From Spirometra erinaceieuropaei (Eukaryota; Platyhelminthes; Cestoda; Diphyllobothriidea; Diphyllobothriidae), in the NCBI GenBank assembly GCA_902702965.1, contig CACRXP010000038.1, positions 1,827,516 to 1,891,515 on the forward strand: a stretch of DNA of 64,000 nt, given 5' to 3'. The notes beneath the pieces were generated by a model. It was not told the origin of the DNA. It worked only from the letters and a program-made list of their open reading frames with translations, and made no database searches. Below, piece after piece: positions 9,346 to 21,165 of the stretch. How positions within the stretch are numbered: the first letter of the stretch is position 1; every line of letters begins with the position of its first letter. The translations under genes and the position numbers were made by a program.

Positions 9346-12300
9346 GCTTTTTAACTTACTCAGAAATTATCTACGAAGTTGGAGTAGACCAGTATATTTA
9401 AAATCCATGGGCTCAGACCGCTGGCTCTTTCTAACATGAAGAAGAAAGGTCCATCCTCGGTTGCTGAGCTTGCCTTCCTAATCTTCTTAGCCCGCATGGA
9501 AGTTTCTGGCCAGGTGATATTAATAAATGGGGATAGTATACGAATACATACACCTCTTCCCTCAGCACTCTGACGCGAGTCCACCTTTAATGGATGGGGT
9601 CTTGACAGCCATACCCAGTCATTCTGTTTCCGGGTCAGTTACCTGATCCCCTAATGCGGGCAGCACTTTCTTTAGGGGGTTGCGCGGCGATTTATTGGCT
9701 ACTTCTTATACTGTGCGGGGTTGCATTCAGAGTCATCTTGCGTAAACATGATTTTTTGGCTTTCTACCTGATTGACACCGTATTGTTCGCTCCTTGAAAA
9801 GGCTTCACTAAAAATGCCAACAACTGGTGGAGGAGTATTACAAGCCAGGACATGGCAAACTTGAATGACCATTTCCGGTCTGTTCGCTGTCCTCAATCAA
9901 TCCCACCTCTGTTTTCCCGGGCAGTCGACGACTGAAGATAAGCCGGACATGACGATTATCATTTTTCCTTGTCTTGGTTAGTAAAACTGCTCCATCAGCG
10001 ATTTAAACATTTCACTGCACCTCCATCACATGTCAGGCTGTCTAGCAGCTGGGTGGCGCCTGTGATAACGCAACACAAGTAAGAGGGGGGGGGGGAGTTA
10101 GGCGCGGAGGTTTATGGGGGTCTTTTCAGGAATCCAGATCTCAAGCAGCCGTTTCCCGTTCTATTATCTGCGTGTCCGTTAAATTGGAATTTTTGCTTTC
10201 TTTCATGGCAAAATCAGATTATAGTTGGTCTCTTCATCACGCCGCCGATTTACATCCATTTATTTGTGGCGAAAATCTTCTTGAGGTCTTACCTAATTGC
10301 GGGGACAAAGTGAGCTTGATAAATTACAGCATATTGTTCATGTGATTTCGACTGGTCCTTGCCTCGTCATGGAATTTTTGCACATGGCATCTCCTAGTCC
10401 ATCGATGCCGACCTCAGGGACAATTTATTCACAAGCTTCAATAAGATTTCCAAAAAATGATAAAGATTATTCTGGGTCTGGTGTGCTTATGAAGGCCGGA
10501 AGTTAGTAATCCCGTGCTAATTACTAGCATCTGTACTTAATTTCTGTTGCTCTTTGATCTGAGGCATTACTTTGGAGAGGATTTCTTAGACCGATTTCCC
10601 TAAGGGGGGGGGGGGCGACCGGTACGGATTCAGTCTCCCCTCCCTCCTCCGGGTAGAAAGGCATTTTGTGTATGAAAAATAAACCGTCGATCACTGCCTT
10701 CGATGCACAAAGATACAGAACCTGCCACAGATTTCATTTTGTTAGCCCAGTTCGACCAGTTTGCTGTCCAGTATGAAGTGAGACTGAACTTTAACATTAT
10801 CTCGTGAACGTCACCGGAAGTGGAAGTTAGAACAAAGTCTCTCATGGAGTTGCGTCTCCATCTCGTCGGTTGTTTCTCAAACCCAGCGGGAGTGTGGGAG
10901 TCGGCATTGGCAACCTGCACATCTGGCTAGATGCGCCATACAATGAGAGCTCTGCACAGGAATTTCCAGTCACTGAAGATGGGTAACTGGACTCACTACT
11001 TGAAACTCCAGGACAAAACTGAAACCCTCCAAATGAACGCATCTCTTTATTTTGACGTGGCATCTGGTAATCGAATTTTCACTACTTGTGATATAACCGA
11101 CCGTCTCTAAGTGAGATTCATAGGCGCCTTCATTGGCATCCTTGGCATCACTGATATTGTGATTAGTATTATCATTGCTAGTTCTTTAATACATGCTGGT
11201 GCAATAACGTGGATCGAGGCTTGTGTAGTCTCAATGCGGTCTCCAATGCGGAGGCCGAGACTGCTTGAACAGAAGTATGGAAGTGCCCGAGGGGCAGTTC
11301 TGCAAAGAGCTTGCCGTTATCTGCATGCCATCAAAAAGACTAACTCTTCTGGATGGGGGCAAGGTCCCTTACAGCCGGCTAGGGCTTTGGATGGCAAGTT
11401 AGTCCGAGACGACATTCCTTCTCAGAGTCTCAACCTATAGCTTGGACTACGACCCTCCATCAACGCAGCCCTTAACGGATCGCGCACATTTATTACCCTT
11501 CAAGGGCTGTTTGCCGGAAGGAAGACCGCTTACCTGTCGAAAAACTACAGTTTGTATGCCCTGTGAATAGCATCGGTACGTTGGGCAAGTCGACGAACAC
11601 CTCGAAGATTGCGTACGCGTCCGGCATTTTGGTAAACACTCCCAAAGGCACAATCACCACCCTCCCCCAAGCCGAGGGAACGGCATAAAAACGGTTCGGG
11701 CTAAAGTGACGAGGAGATCTGATTGTGAAAATTCGAAGATATCCAAATGCCTGAAGTGCCTTTAACAGCAAGTTCAGCGTTCTTGGGTATGTCATTTCAG
11801 GATTAGATCGCTTGGCTAGCGCTGTAACTATGCATTTGTGATAAAGACTGCTGATATAGGGGGACGTAGTCACTATCAGCAGCTAGCGAGTCCCAAGACA
11901 ATAAAATGTAGCACTGTTCGGACATTTTGCAGAGAAGAAAAAAGAAGACGAAAGTGTTGTTTTCAAGTTAAAGCAGGAGGAAACGTTTGTTCTTGTAACC
12001 CATCGGTTACGGATGTTAGGGCAACTTTAAAGGCTACGAAGCAGGCAATTGAGAAGTTATCGTTGCTCGCAGCGTCTCAGTATTGCATCACACACATACA
12101 TACATGATTGGCCAAAAGGGTGCCATGCTATCTGGTTGTAAGATCGGGAGACATGGTAGACAAGGGACAAATAAACAGACTGGTTTACTGAACCGTGCTT
12201 CGAGATCTAGGCCTTCAGAACTTGCCTGCAGCGGGCTCAGTACCGGAGAATCCATCCCTACGACGTATGAGTGCACTCCACACCGCGGTAGACTTGACGA

Positions 12301-12469
12301 ACATTCTACATACAGTGTCTTTGCTGGTTAACTTGGTCTTCGTGATCAGTACTGTGTGTATGCAGAGTGACTGACTGGGGGGCTGAGAGCCAGGCCCAAT
12401 GGTTCCGTCCTAATGTGGCCTGACGTAGGACCCGAAGAACACTTACAGAATTGTGCCGCATGTGGTGGG
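9346..12469. other. Anonymous 3.1 kb stretch
   Basis: I find no conserved domain on either strand and no repeat shared with the rest of the window, apart from G-runs at about 10085 and 10605. Frames of up to 126 codons (such as minus 11493-11873) show no recognisable family and have no clear splice-bounded conservation. Undetected short exons cannot be excluded. Confidence 0.4.
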
Positions 12470-13025
12470 AACCAGGTCGCGTGGGGCACGCGTAGAGGGG
12501 CTGTCTGGCTTTGTCAGCCCACTGCCCCCGAGTCCGCCTCTAGTCGACTTGCCATCGGGGCTTGGCGAGTGAGGGAAGATAGCGCACCGCAGACGCTGTG
12601 CAAGTCTGTAGCGGTCCGCGCCTCCTTGTTCTCCGCTGCTTTGTCACGCTGCCCTCCCGTCCGCCTCACACTCCCTGTCGATCCGCTGTTGGAACACGCG
12701 AGGCTTGTCACTAGCCTGGAGAGTGCTTGAGGCCAGTCAATCCTTCCCCTTCTCTGATTGGCTGGCGGACACTGAGACGAAGCGAAAGGCGTACACACGC
12801 TCTAGAGTCTAGGCACCTCAACGACGGACACAAACACAACTTGCCTGGAGAGGCCGCTCACGGAGACAGCTTGCAGAGTCCTTGTGTATACACATCCTTA
12901 GTAGTAAAAGTTTTCCATCTCAATCCGTCTTCCCTGACTTCTGATTTGCGAACCACTGTCTTGTCGACCATACCATACCGACAAGTCCGCCTCAGTATAA
13001 ACTAATCCACGAACAAGTCGCTGAT
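12470..13025 (+). repeat. Diverged repeat X, interrupted by a solo LTR
   Basis: The left part ends 'gcagacgctgtgcaagtct' at 12606. The right part resumes 'cagtataaactaatccacg' after 12983. Joined, this is the standard X segment (CTGTGCAAGTCT, then CACTATAAACTAA). The interruption is 12607-12983. Confidence 0.75.
12607..12983 (+). mobile_element. Solo LTR of a Gypsy-type retrotransposon
   Basis: A 377-bp segment starts TGTAG and ends ACA. It aligns end to end with the LTR at 25587-25935: shared 'tttgtcacgctgccctcc', 'ctctgattggctggcg', 'tcttgtcgacca'. It is flanked by AGTCT (12602-12606) and AGTCC (12984-12988), a 5-bp target duplication with one change, inside repeat X. No internal region is present, consistent with LTR-LTR recombination. 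The Gypsy assignment is inferred from the primer site of the related copy. Confidence 0.85.
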
Positions 13026-13640
13026 GCTGCGCCTGCTATGCGGGACATCAGAGCTCGCGACAGTCGGGACGCTATGAACTTTTTGTTCTGCCTGTACATG
13101 AGCTTGCGCTCGCGAAACTGACCTCATAGCTTGACTCTAAGGTGGAAGCAACTGCTAGGTGCCTTAGGTCATCTATTTCTACAGCTAGCTTACGCCCACG
13201 AGGTCGTGAACCGACATTTGTAGGCGCAAATCTAGAAAACTTGCACAGGAAGTATTAATATAGCAGCTGCCAAACTGCAGCAAATGAGAGCGACACACAA
13301 AGCCAGTTCACAGCCATCAGCTATTACGCAACGACTGATATATATGAAAGGGCGATTTGGTTGTATCACGAGAAGATAAGGGGAAGAAGTTGAATGAGAA
13401 AAGTCAGCTGCAGGAACATAAACCGGATTTACTCTTGCCTTCAATTCATCGTCACTGGCAACAAAAGATAAAAACAGCGAGCGCACACATAGTGCAGTAT
13501 TTATAGAATACAGTAACCATTTCTCTTCCCAATTACTAAATGTAGCGTCGGTAGAGGGACGTTCATCGATCGTTTTACGGAATTCAGTTGTCCTGTTGCG
13601 CCCTGGGGCTCTCTCTGGACCCCAACCAGCAGCCGCACAG
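13026..13640. other. Unassigned
   Basis: No supported gene or repeat seen. Confidence 0.4.
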
Positions 13641-13645
13641 CGGCG

Positions 13646-13760
13646 CCTAATATGGGCAGAGAAACCTTACCAACAAAGACAAGGAAGAAATTAATGGCGA
13701 TTTCTGATTAACTAGCCGTCGTCAGTTAGTCCTACCCAACCCCGAGGTGTGGAACACCCA
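13646..13760 (-). mobile_element. tRNA-derived SINE, tail part in inverted orientation
   Basis: Reverse complement of the SINE tail seen at 20940-21010 ('ggctgacgacggctaata' and 'cttgtctttgttggtaa'), followed by 'gaggtgtggaacaccc'. It faces the head of a second, direct SINE at 13840, as in the 20.7 kb locus. Confidence 0.7.
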
Positions 13761-13839
13761 GAACGGGACGAGTGGGTTCCGCAACAAGATCGGTGAGCGC
13801 CCCTCTACCAGTGAATATTCCTGATCGTAACCAACAGGA

Positions 13840-13950
13840 CAACAAGCCCGTGGCTTAGTGGCTTGGGACGTTGGACTTATAACCAACAGGTCGCGGGATC
13901 GAGCCCCAGGTGTTCCCTTGTCTTCTTCGGTAATGTTACTCTGCCTAAAT
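13840..13950 (+). mobile_element. tRNA-derived SINE, head part
   Basis: Contains a Pol III-type A box TGGCTTAGTGG (13851-13861), an anticodon-arm-like hairpin GTTGG/CCAAC and a B box GGATCGAGCCC (13896-13906). It then jumps to the terminal tail ('tcttcttcggtaatgttact'), so the middle is deleted. It is not a functional tRNA: arms are degenerate and spacing is unusual. Confidence 0.75.
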
Positions 13951-14215
13951 GTAACACCCCCCCCCCTACGTTCATTACCCACATTACAATTGTTAATGTC
14001 AATGTTCATCATGTGTGTGGGGGGGATGAGGGGCGAGTTAATTAGCCGGCCATTTGCCTTCCTAGTACTGCCACCGAAGGCATTGGTTACGCACACTCCC
14101 CTGTGACCAAGTGCTCAGTCCGAACAACGATCGAGTACTCGATAGGGAAAACAGGGATGGTTGAGGAGGCTAATGAACAACAGGCCAGTTTTCTGTGATT
14201 TCAGCAGCTTCTGAC

Positions 14216-14440
14216 TCACACAGGTGTCAGCTCCAGAAGGATTTCGATCTCGTCGAACTTGAAGACGCGATCGGGTCCCATCGAATGAGCTGCAGCTCGA
14301 GAGTTGGCTTCTAGTCCTCTCATTGGTAATGCAATTTCCGACATCCGCGTCCGCAGAAATCTTCCCGTTTCTCCGTCACGGTCACGCTGCGCGCATCTGC
14401 CTGACTTCAGGCGTTTCTCGCAGCGACAGCGGGCTCCCAG
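14216..14440 (-). mobile_element. Penelope-like GIY-YIG fragment
   Basis: The minus frame encodes 'ETGRFLRTRMSEI', then 'NSRAAAHSMGP' and 'RVFKFDEIEIL'. This is the same order as in PLE copies at 38.1 kb ('ETGGLLWTRMAEH', 'QTFQFDKAEILA') and 59.7 kb. Only the middle of the endonuclease domain remains; both ends are truncated. Confidence 0.75.
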
Positions 14441-15930
14441 CCTCAATACTTGACACCGGGCGACAACCTTTGACATTTGTTCAATCCCAGATATGAGTGG
14501 CGTGCGGAGGTTGTTGTCGGCTTCCGAGAGATTTATGACTCAGAAAAGCGCTTGTCAAGCTAATGGGCTTGTGCAGCTTACTATCTCATCTCGTCTTTGC
14601 ATGCGTCATTTGAAGAAATCGCATGGATGACCCTCAAAGGAAACCATGATTCAGCAAGCTCGTCTCTCGATTCTCTGTCATGTCTCCCAACCTGCAGATA
14701 TAGCACTCCTACGCAACTACTTTTTGTGGTTGATTGGGTGGTTGTTACTAAGCACCGGCACTTGCATCGTTTTCATCGACCTGCCGGAAACTTTGGTTTC
14801 TAAGTCACCACAATCTTTGTAACAGAAGCCAGGTGGTGCATGTCCTAAAGACATCCATGAGATGCTATTTAAATGTTAGTACCTGATCTCATTTGGTTAC
14901 TATAAAGGTATAATTTACGTACCGAAAATAAAATTTTCTCCTGTAATGTTAAAAGACCAGTGACTACAATCGTCACAAGACCGCCTCGGCTGAGTTCAAA
15001 AATCGACGAAGCCTTCGGCTCGTCTCGGGGTTTTTTCCACCAAACATGCAGCACGTTTTGAGAAGGAATCTCAGGCGTTGAAGGACTGCGGCAGGTTCAA
15101 GACAATTTATCCATTGCATTGTATTTTCTTTGCGTGAGCAACTCAGCCGTTTCGAGTGCCGGATGCTGGGCAATAGAAGTAAAAGGGGAAAACGCTGTTG
15201 AACGACACTATGACCTCCTTCGTCAAGAGACTCACTCCTACTACTCCCTCCAAGAGTTGCGTTGACGAACTGACTGAATCAGCAGTCAAAGGAGGAAATG
15301 TCAAAACAGCAAATTTTTCTGCTCGTAAGTTGGAGTGAGTATGAGGGAGCACTATCTTCGTGCGCCTTCGGAAGGCTGTAAAATGAGGCTGACAACTTTT
15401 CTTACATTCGCACCACGAATACATGGACAGGCAATGTTGCAGCTGGATTCTCCATCTGTAACAACGTTGCGCAAGCTTCCACTGTCTGCGACTTTGCGGG
15501 GCTGAAGTCGCATGGGACATGGAACTGGTGATTCTCTGGCTGAATCTTGGCCTTCACTCGTAGTCTGCCTGTTGGAACGTCCGTTACTCCTAAGTATGAT
15601 AATGAGGTCTTTTGTCGAATTTGAGTTCCCCCAGCACATCCCGTTCGACCATGTGAGTTACATAGCCTGGCGTATGAGCCACGAGGACAAACGGCACAGG
15701 GTGTGGGATACTACTGTTCCAGGCATCTGGCAAACTTTTGTTCCAGTGCTGCGTTGCTTATCGCCCTCCGTTCAGTGTCTGCCTAAACGCATGTTAGGAC
15801 CGTTATCGCTCGTATTTATGTTAATCAATTTACTGTGCTTTTATATATTTATTTCGTTTTTAGGCAGCTTACAACGTTAACCATATTTGCCTTCGTTTAA
15901 ATCGGTGTTATCCGCTACGCGCGTATGACT
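14441..15930. other. Anonymous stretch
   Basis: Two long overlapping frames (minus 15143-15520, plus 15512-15880) carry no motif I recognise. The plus frame ends in a hydrophobic stretch. Not supported as genes. Confidence 0.4.
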
Positions 15931-15934
15931 CAGC

Positions 15935-16090
15935 CTCCGGCTCAGCGACACCGTGAAACCGATCGATATTTTACATCATCGATCGGCCTGAGCCGGATAA
16001 AGCTCAGGCGTAGGTACGCACTTCGAGCCACGGCTCAGAGAACTGGCACACGACCAGTGAGGACAAGTGCGGCCATTACCTGCTGAGTTA
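15935..16090 (+). repeat. Repeat W, copy 1, with hairpin
   Basis: Shares about 150 bases with 17117-17265. Both contain an inverted repeat at the start (here CCGATCGAT..ATCGATCGG around an AT loop), then 'gagccgga' and a conserved 'agctcaggc' segment. Confidence 0.7.
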
Positions 16091-16374
16091 TACCTTGCAT
16101 TTGTAAACAGCCGTTTACTGTTGTCCCGTCTTTAGGCATTTTACAGACTTGTGCTTAATGTATTTCATTTAAGTTGATGTTTTTTAACAGTTACGCTCGT
16201 CTGTCCTTGCGCTCGGCTCCTCGACGCCGTAATGCCAGTCGGAGATAGCTTAAGTGCCGGCATCTAATTCCTGCGGGGGGTTAATAGCCAAAAGGTGCTA
16301 GCACACAGCTGGTGAGAACGATTGCTGCCTTTAACTCCTGAGTCATCTGTACTATTTCTAGCCTCGGTTGTCCA

Positions 16375-16700
16375 AGTAACTCTTAGCCACTCGGAGAGCG
16401 GGCAGGCCGATGAGCCAGGTGGCCGAGCAATCACCACGCCAACATCCAACACGGGTGATGCAATTTCAGCAATTAACAACTTGCATGCCGACCATCAAGT
16501 AATTAGCGCACTAGCGGGCAAAAATCCTAGATGAAGTGTAGAGCGGTTAATTACCATAGGCATGCGGTTGTATAGGGACTGCATCCTGTAAATACTACAA
16601 CTTCCTGTGCATGGAGTACCCGTACGTGATATTGTCTCTGATGATGGGTTCGAGTGTGAATCCGAAACGTCTGGTAAGTAAAGCTTTTGGAAGAATTTAC
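16375..16700 (+). mobile_element. Penelope-like element C-terminus and 3' tail
   Basis: The plus frame to 16534 ends with 'GGRAITTPTSNTGDAISAIN' and a short C-terminus. This closely matches the decayed C-terminus at 1300-1415. The tail holds an intact hammerhead-like block at 16640-16676: CTGATGA, stem GGGTTCG/TGAATCC (7 pairs with two G-U), then CGAAACGT. Reverse transcriptase and endonuclease domains are missing. Confidence 0.75.
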
Positions 16701-17116
16701 TTAATTGGCTGGAGTAAATAACCGGTCAGTTTGTTGGTAGTCGGCACTTTCGCTCGAAACGAAGAAACTTCAGGACGCGATTTGAGGTTGAGAGTCCTTC
16801 TTTTGGTCAGCTGGCCAATGGCTGCCTCGTCACAGTAAGCATTTGAAGCATGTTGACACCGGCATGAATTTAAAACAGGCGTGAACAGCAGAAGTTGCTG
16901 GTACCAGTGGGTTTCGTGACAGCCTATCGACTGTTATCCGCTACCGAGTAGCAGATATAAGGACTAAAGAGCATACGGCAAGTTTAATTTTTACATAAAA
17001 ATGAATGCGAAACGGCAAGGTCATAGTTCAATGAACACCACCAACCGGTAAAAAAGGGATGGCTTAAAAACACTATAGAGGAAGCAGGGGAGGGGGACTC
17101 AGCATGCAAATGGGAT
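16701..17116. other. Unassigned
   Basis: No supported feature seen. Confidence 0.4.
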
Positions 17117-17265
17117 TGGGCTCGGTGACACCGTGACGCCGATCGATATTTTGTGTAATTATTGATCGGCACGAGCCGGACAGAGCTCAGGCATAGGTAC
17201 ACACTTCGAGCTGCGGCTGAGAGAGCTGGAACACGGCGGGTGAGGGTAACTGCTGACGCGTGTGC
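17117..17265 (+). repeat. Repeat W, copy 2
   Basis: Second copy of W. The hairpin persists with a changed loop and one substitution (GCCGATCGAT versus ATTGATCGGC). Confidence 0.7.
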
Positions 17266-17457
17266 AATTTCTAGCCGCATTAAACACTGTCCAGATGAAT
17301 CTGTCTTCCCTGATTTGGGAAACCTCGAAAGGCTAATCATTTCACCTCGACGGTTTCCTCCCGAGTGGGAAAATTTACTCAATCTGCGGAAGCAAGTAAG
17401 CGTTCAGTGTCACGGCAGTTGTCTCTTGGATTATTGTCGAAGAGACTTCAGGAATCA

Positions 17458-18722
17458 GCCAGTCAGTCAGTCAGTCAGTGTATTTGAGGGAAATAGGCTT
17501 ACGCCTTTGAACTCCCTATTTGTACATAAAAAATCGATAAATTAGCAGAATGTGAAGAAATTACAGCAGTAAGTGTATGCAGGCATTAATTCACATATGA
17601 CAATGGTCTCATAGCTAAAAAGTTACATAGTCCGCTTGGTGCTGTAGCATATGTCTGTCAAGTCTACATTTAAATGTCGCCACAGATTGAGACATGACAA
17701 CCGTCTCGGGCAGATTATTCCACGGTTCCACGACACGGTTGGAACAGAAATATTTTCTCCCATGCAATCTACACTGTGGCACACGTAGCTTTAAGGGATG
17801 TCCCCGGAGGTTAGTTGATGTGGCGAGTTGGAAAAAGTCATCGCGCCGAAGGGCGCAGTCCAAGCCACGCACGATACGGAAAGTTTGTATCAAGTCTCCG
17901 TGCAACTACCTATAACTCAGAGGATAGAGATTAAAGTTAGTTTAGCGGATCTCGTATGGCAGTGCACTTTGACCTCTTACTAATTTTGTGGCTCGCCTCT
18001 GCACACTTTCGAGCAGATTGCAATCCTGATGTGTCCATGGTCTCCAGGCCTGAATTGCATATTCGAGGTGCAGCCTTACAAACGTGCCGAAGACATTGAA
18101 GAAGCAGTCTTCATCGAAAACTACGAATGCCCGCTTGATGGCATATAACATTGAAGTTGCGGCATTGGCCGCCCTACAACATTGCGTAAAAGGCTTAAGG
18201 CTGTCTGCAACCCAGACTCCAAGATCTTTCTGCGTTTCTGCTTCTTGAAGTGGTATTCCGTTCAGATGGTATTGTCGCGTACTAGGGGTCTGATTTCCGA
18301 GGCGCAGTATGGTAGATTTGTTCAAATTGAAGGACAAGAGCCATTTGCGGGACCACTCGTCCAATCGACAAAGATTTTCTTGGAAGTTGGTCTCATTGGT
18401 AGCATTCTGGATAACTTTCCAGATTTTTATGTCCTCCGCAAACATGGCATTATCACAGTCCAACCCATTTACACAATCATTGATGAACAAGAGAAAGAGG
18501 GTTGGTCCGAGCACCGAGCCTTGTGGGACTCCACTCTCTATGAATGTGCGCCTTGATTGCTGTCTTTCTACGCAGACAATTTGGGAACGGCCGACGAGGA
18601 AGTTCTCGATCCATTTGAGAAGTTTGCCGCCGATGCCCATTATTCTCAACTTGTGCAGGAGACCTTGGTGCCGGACACTGTCGAACGCCTTCCGGAAATC
18701 AATATAGGCCACATGCACAGGG
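17458..18722 (-). mobile_element. CR1/Jockey-like LINE, 5'-truncated reverse transcriptase and C-terminus
   Basis: The minus frame 18718-17942 encodes the RT core from palm motif A to the thumb: 'YIDFRKAFDSVRH', 'GVPQGSVLGPTLFLLFIND', the catalytic box as 'MFAEDIKIW' (FADD expected, so one catalytic Asp is Glu), 'LGVWV' and 'RRATKLVRG'. After TAA at 17944-17942 and a TAG about 35 bases on, the same frame continues to 17615 with 'RGHPLKL', 'RVVEPWNNLPE' and 'TFKCRLDRH', the usual LINE C-terminus. Two stops with no frameshift suggest a fairly young dead copy. The 3' end is probably the (TCAG)n tract at 17459-17479, like the short terminal repeats of CR1 elements. The N-terminal endonuclease is missing. 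Confidence 0.9.
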
Positions 18723-19554
18723 TGTTTTGCATCTTAAAATGTTTAAAAGTCTTTCTTTTTGGTCAGCTCGTAAGTGATTAGGTCGGTAGGCAAAAAATTT
18801 ATACTAGTATCGGGCTGTACCCCGACAGTCTCCTGGTGCAGTGAGATCTACTGGCTGTGGAGTTAATGCAAGCGAGACAAGCGGGCTGAAGTCACAAGCA
18901 AGCCACAGAAGGTGGTCACCTGCTGTCCATCTACTGCTCTCTGTATGCCTCCACCCCCTCCTCCTCCTCCTGCCCCGCCCCCTCCTCCTACATCGTCAGC
19001 CCGACAGTCAACGGGAACCAAATGTAAAGCCCTATAGGAGATGTAGAAGATGCAGATCTTATCTGCATCAGTGCCTGAGTACTTCCTTTTACAATTGCGA
19101 TACTCCGGACGGTTTACCCATTCTTCAATCATGGGTGTTCAGTATTTTTGACTGAGATTTTTTCAACACTTGCAGAAACCACGCCCGTTAAAGATGTCGT
19201 CACATATTTCAGAAAACTTTCCCACTGACTTTCGATGGCCTTATTTTTCCTACTGTTTAAAAAAAACAAACGCAAAAGATACTCTTTCTTGAACTCATTT
19301 AGCGGCGAATTACATCATCTTAAAGTTTTACACTTAAAAGGATGGTGTCTTTCTGTTTTTAAAGCCTTTCGATTCAAGACCAATTTTGAACCAGACGCGT
19401 AGTTACATTTGCGCTTGGGATTTCAAAGCTTTATGCTGAGTACTTTTCTCACAAGCTACATCATAAATTTCTCCGCATCATTTAGAAAACACTTTGCAGG
19501 ACTCACAAAAACTTGCAATGGGTGTGGGCTTCGTTGTCTAAGTCATAACACCCG
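18723..19554. other. Unassigned, with CCT-rich tract
   Basis: A CCTCCTCCTCC-rich stretch at 18950-18990 creates poly-Gly frames on the minus strand. No domain or shared repeat recognised. Confidence 0.4.
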
Positions 19555-19720
19555 AGCCCTCCCTCACCTCCAGTCTTCTTAACTCTGTCTTGACACCGAG
19601 ACCACGTGGGGGAGGGGGAGAGAGAGTGCAGTAGATGCTGTGCAAGTCTACTTCCACTATACATTAATTCACGCGCAAGTCACCGGGACTACTCCATCTA
19701 GCTGTGAAGCACAGGGTACG
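19555..19720 (+). repeat. Repeat X, partial copy
   Basis: Contains 'gatgctgtgcaagtctact', a changed TATA-like CACTATACATTAA and 'cacgcgcaagtcacc', all typical of X. Confidence 0.7.
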
Positions 19721-20565
19721 ATGGTTGAATACGTCGTATGTAGCATGATTGGGCATGGGAGTGCGGATCCTCTGTATTACAGGTAGCGTTGCCTCAACAT
19801 CCAGGGAGGGGGATTAATGTTAAAGTTAAGCTTAAAGATGAGAAACTTTTATAGGAACCACCCCTCTCGGAATTTAATGAGTGGCCACCTGTGGAAATGG
19901 CGATCCATATTGCCCTGTCCAACCAGCAGCATTAATATACACGGAGTTACGGTGTTGCATGAATTGACATTCCACGGCCTAAAAAATCTTCTGATTGTAA
20001 ACGCTATACAGGAAGGAGAAGAGGGGAGCTCAACAGGCAAACTGGATTGTGTAAGTCGAAGGACTGGAGATTACCAGGGCCAGTTAAGGTTGACCAAGTG
20101 GCCAAGCTGTTTGCATAGTTAAAGTTTCTCTTTCTCCGCATGAAGACTGCTTCCAAGTAACGCATTCTCCGCGTTGTTCGTGCCCGAACAAATACTCGAA
20201 GGCTGTTCTAGGGCCGACAGTGTGATCGCTGTCAAAGAGGTATTTCGTGATAGAAGAACGAGGGACTTATTCCTTTTGATTTAAAAGTCATTTAATTAGG
20301 TGCCTTTGCGTCCGTCCAGTGCACTGGCATGCGTAAGAGCACGTGAATTCATAAACACCATTTCACGTGGCTTTCAATAACAAGACATCCTAAGTTCTTT
20401 GGGTTGGCATAGCCATAGTAGGAATTCAAAATATGAATTTGGTTTTCGACTTTGGAAACATGGAGTTGTCGACGATCACACTTAGGGAATTTCAAGGTGT
20501 TTGGCTTTATTTCTTGATTAGTCTTCTAACGGATCGTGCGGGGCATTTATTGAAAAGACTGAGGA
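19721..20565. other. Unassigned
   Basis: No supported feature; modestly AT-rich. Confidence 0.4.
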
Positions 20566-20669
20566 AGCGGGGCGCTCACTGATTGCGCCACGAAGCTCCC
20601 TCGTGTCGTTGTGCTTTGGGACTCTCTCTCGAGTTCAGCCAGCAGCCGCACAGCGACGAGTAATTTAGG

Positions 20670-20735
20670 CATTACCGACAAAGACTAGGGAGACTGGAAT
20701 GGCCATTTGTGGCTTATTGGCGGCTGCTGGCTGGA
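20670..20735 (-). mobile_element. SINE tail in inverted orientation
   Basis: Near-exact reverse complement of 20940-21005. The two arms could fold into a stem of about 60 bases across the direct SINE head. Confidence 0.75.
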
Positions 20736-20816
20736 CTGGAGAGAGAGACCCAAGGTACAGCGGGACGAGTGAGTTCCGTAAGAACTATCGGTGAGCGCCC
20801 CCCTCTACCATTATAT

Positions 20817-21010
20817 ATTCCCGATCGCAATCGACAGGGCAACGAGCCCCTGGCTCAGTGGTTAGGGGCACTGGACTTCCAAGCAACAGGCCGTGGGATC
20901 GAGCCCCAGGTGTTCCACATTTCGGAGTTGGGTGTGACTGGCTGACGACGGCTAATAAGCCAGAAGTGGCCATTCCGGCCTCCTTTGTCTTTGTCGGTAA
21001 TGCTCCACTG
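20817..21010 (+). mobile_element. tRNA-derived SINE, near full length
   Basis: A box TGGCTCAGTGG (20851-20861), anticodon-like arm CTGGACTTCCAAGCAACAG and B box GGATCGAGCCC (20896-20906), then a unique tail ending 'tttgtcggtaatgctc'. Length and layout match the clean insertion at 29796-29990. Confidence 0.85.
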
Positions 21011-21111
21011 AGGGAGCTAACATTTTAAACAGATTTACGCTTTTTTAATAACCGAATCTTATGAGGACGGCATCATTTGCGTTCACTGCCGCTATAAGAC
21101 AGCGGATTAGA

Positions 21112-21165
21112 GAGTGAGACCGAAAATTTAGACGAATAAATCTTCTGTTCCGATGTCCAAACCTC
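21112..21165 (+). mobile_element. Penelope-like 3' tail scrap
   Basis: 'gagtgagaccgaaaatttag' followed by 'acgaataaatcttctgtt' aligns with the PLE tail after its GAAA box. The CTGATGA half is lost. Confidence 0.45.

Noticed and set aside
13845..13913. Functional tRNA gene
   Set aside because: A and B boxes are present, but arms are imperfect, anticodon positions differ among copies, and the unit is fused to a repeated tail: a SINE.
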